Shown here: piece by piece, positions 5,613 to 6,868 of the stretch | Position numbering within the stretch: position 1 is the stretch's first letter | Layout: every line of letters starts with the position of its first letter | Source of the DNA: Acetobacteraceae bacterium | GTDB lineage: Bacteria; Pseudomonadota; Alphaproteobacteria; Acetobacterales; Acetobacteraceae | Assembly: GCA_019689515.1 (NCBI GenBank) | Contig: JADGHI010000201.1 | Location: forward strand, 1-6,868 | DNA: 6,868 nt | Direction of reading: 5' to 3' | The notes under the pieces: model-generated | The model's database searches: none | Seen by the model: only the letters and a program-made list of their open reading frames with translations | What the model was told of the DNA's origin: nothing | Made by a program: the position numbers and the translations under genes

Positions 5613-6868
5613 ATGCCGCGGCTGCTGATCGTCGGCTCGCTGGAGGGCGAACTGGGCCAGGCAGCACGCATCGCCACGGCGCGCGGCGCGACGCTCGCCC
5701 AGGTCGAGGGCGCCTCGGCCGCCCTCGGAAGGCTGCGCGCGGAGGGCGCAGACCTTGTGCTGTGCGACGTCCGCCACGACGTCGCCTGGCTGATCGGTGC
5801 CATGGCGGCGGAGCGCATCGCCTGCCCGGTGGTCGCCTGCGGCCGCAACACGGACGCCGCGGCGGCGGTTCGCGCGATTCAAGCGGGCGCCAAGGAATTC
5901 CTGCCCCTGCCGCCGGAGCCGGACCTGATCGCGGCGATGCTGCAATCCGTCGCGGCCGAGCCGGACGGGCCGATCTACCAGGACCCGGCGAGCGCCGCGC
6001 TGCTCGCCCGCGCCGCCCAGATCGCGCGCGCGGAGGCGAGCGTGCTCATCACCGGCGAGAGCGGCACGGGCAAGGAGGTGCTGGCCCGCCACATCCACGC
6101 TGCCTCGCGCCGCGCGCGCGGACCGTTCGTCGCGCTCAATTGCGCGGCGGTGCCCGAGAGCCTGCTCGAGAGCGAGCTGTTCGGCCACGAGAAGGGCGCC
6201 TTCAGCGGCGCCGTCGCGGCGCGCAAGGGCAAGTTCGAGCAGGCCCAGGGCGGCACGCTGCTGCTCGACGAGATCGGCGAGATGGACCCGCGGCTGCAGG
6301 CCAAGCTCCTGCGCGCGATCCAGGAACGCGAGATCGACCGCCTCGGCGGCACGCATCCGGTGAAGGTGGATGTGCGCATCCTCGCCGCCACCAACCGCGA
6401 CCTCGCGCAGGAGGTGGCGCGCGGGCGCTTCCGCGAGGACCTCTACTTCCGCCTCAACGTGGTGCGGCTGCGCATCCCGCCGCTGCGCGAGCGCCCCGCG
6501 GACATCCTTCCGCTCGCTGAGCACTTCGCGCGGCGCTACGCCGACGCCAACGGCCTGCCCCGGCGCGGCTTCTCCCCGGCGGCGCGCGCGGCGCTCCTCG
6601 CACATCCCTGGCCGGGCAATGTCCGCGAGCTGGAGAACGCGGTGCACCGTGCGGTGCTGCTGGCGGAGGGCGAGGAGATCGGAGAGGCGGCGATCGAGCT
6701 CGGCGACGGCGCGGCCACGATCGCTCCCACCGCCTCGGCCGGCGCTTCGGCCGGAGCCAATCCCGCCGTCGCTTCGGCCGGTGCCACGGCCGCCACGCCT
6801 GTGGCCGCCCTGGTCGGCCGCAGCGTCGAGGAGGTCGAGCGCGCGCTGATCCTGGAGACCCTCTCGCA
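5613..6868 (+). CDS. flbD: Sigma-54-dependent flagellar transcriptional regulator FlbD (3' end outside window)
   Basis: FlbD is the bacterial enhancer-binding protein that activates late sigma-54 flagellar promoters and represses early ones in Caulobacter, under control of FliX. 418 codons are visible with no stop. Residues 1-115 form a degenerate receiver. D52 stands at the phospho-acceptor position, but the acidic pair is replaced by G8-S9, the conserved Thr by G77 and the Lys by L99. The phrase 'AGAKEFLPLPPE' (91-102) is typical of FlbD. The AAA+ domain (about 120-365) has Walker A GESGTGKE (148-155), a sigma-54 contact loop written GAFSGA (195-200) instead of GAFTGA, Walker B LLLDE (216-220), arginine-finger candidates R274 and R280, and a sensor-II WPGNVRELEN (333-342). 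An Ala/Gly linker with short repeats (about 367-400) precedes a Fis-type helix-turn-helix beginning near V401, cut after residue 418. The ATG is 4 bases after fliN. FlbD is chosen over NtrC or FleQ because of the receiver and the operon order. Confidence 0.95.
   Translation, partial: MPRLLIVGSLEGELGQAARIATARGATLAQVEGASAALGRLRAEGADLVLCDVRHDVAWLIGAMAAERIACPVVACGRNTDAAAAVRAIQAGAKEFLPLPPEPDLIAAMLQSVAAEPDGPIYQDPASAALLARAAQIARAEASVLITGESGTGKEVLARHIHAASRRARGPFVALNCAAVPESLLESELFGHEKGAFSGAVAARKGKFEQAQGGTLLLDEIGEMDPRLQAKLLRAIQEREIDRLGGTHPVKVDVRILAATNRDLAQEVARGRFREDLYFRLNVVRLRIPPLRERPADILPLAEHFARRYADANGLPRRGFSPAARAALLAHPWPGNVRELENAVHRAVLLAEGEEIGEAAIELGDGAATIAPTASAGASAGANPAVASAGATAATPVAALVGRSVEEVERALILETLS
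6732..6793 (+). repeat. Short imperfect repeats in the flbD linker
   Basis: An 11-base unit, GCYTCGGCCGG, occurs at 6732-6742, 6744-6754 and 6771-6781, with a degenerate fourth copy (GCCACGGCCGC) at 6783-6793. The full copies encode Ala-Ser-Ala-Gly (residues 374-377, 378-381, 387-390). All lie in the flexible linker between the AAA+ domain and the helix-turn-helix of FlbD. Spacing of 12 bases between the first two copies keeps the frame, as expected for slippage-type expansion in a tolerant region. Confidence 0.6.

Noticed and set aside
3716..5851. Very long minus-strand open frame (711 codons)
   Set aside because: It is antisense to fliG, fliH, fliN and flbD, each firmly identified. The product is low-complexity Arg/His/Gln/Ala-rich with no motif. 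Length alone is not evidence at this GC content.
1..6868. Mobile elements, CRISPR arrays, tRNA/rRNA genes, or a novel gene system
   Set aside because: No transposase, integrase, terminal repeats, regular spacers or tRNA-like fold were seen. Every base outside the gap before fliF is accounted for by ordinary flagellar genes in one orientation.

Overview
The window is a compact flagellar locus from a GC-rich alphaproteobacterium, roughly 70% G+C by eye. The gene order fliF-fliG-fliH-fliN-flbD is that of the Caulobacter crescentus fliF operon (from memory of that system). FlbD is a regulator typical of alphaproteobacteria. The extreme GC content and the alanine-rich proteins would fit a Rhodospirillales/Acetobacteraceae-type bacterium, but I cannot place it to genus. 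All real genes are on the + strand and coding density is very high.

Layout. Positions 1-873 hold the 3' part of fliK (hook-length control), cut by the left edge. flgD (hook cap scaffold) follows after 26 bases. The only sizeable non-coding stretch comes next, 1590-1786. It carries two overlapping perfect inverted repeats built from GGCAA/TTGCC half-sites, and I read it as a candidate FlbD-binding (ftr-like) site. Five genes then follow with gaps of 6, 3, 3 and 4 bases: fliF (MS ring), fliG (C-ring rotor protein that contacts the stator), fliH (regulator and stalk of the export ATPase), fliN (C-ring base and export docking) and flbD (sigma-54-dependent activator). flbD runs off the right edge just inside its C-terminal DNA-binding domain.

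How they work together. FliF forms the membrane ring. Its C-terminal tail holds FliG, and FliG and FliN are parts of the switch complex below it. FliH brings export ATPase and substrates to FliN. FlgD and FliK act later, during hook building. In Caulobacter, FlbD activates late sigma-54 flagellar promoters and represses the fliF promoter through an ftr element. The palindrome upstream of fliF suggests the same feedback loop here, with the regulator encoded last in the operon it would control.

I found no mobile element, CRISPR array, RNA gene or novel defence or biosynthetic system. The points most worth a second look are regulatory: the three-half-site palindrome before fliF, the GAFSGA (not GAFTGA) sigma-54 contact loop in FlbD, its degenerate receiver that keeps only the phospho-acceptor-position Asp, and a repeat-expanded Ala/Gly linker before its DNA-binding domain.
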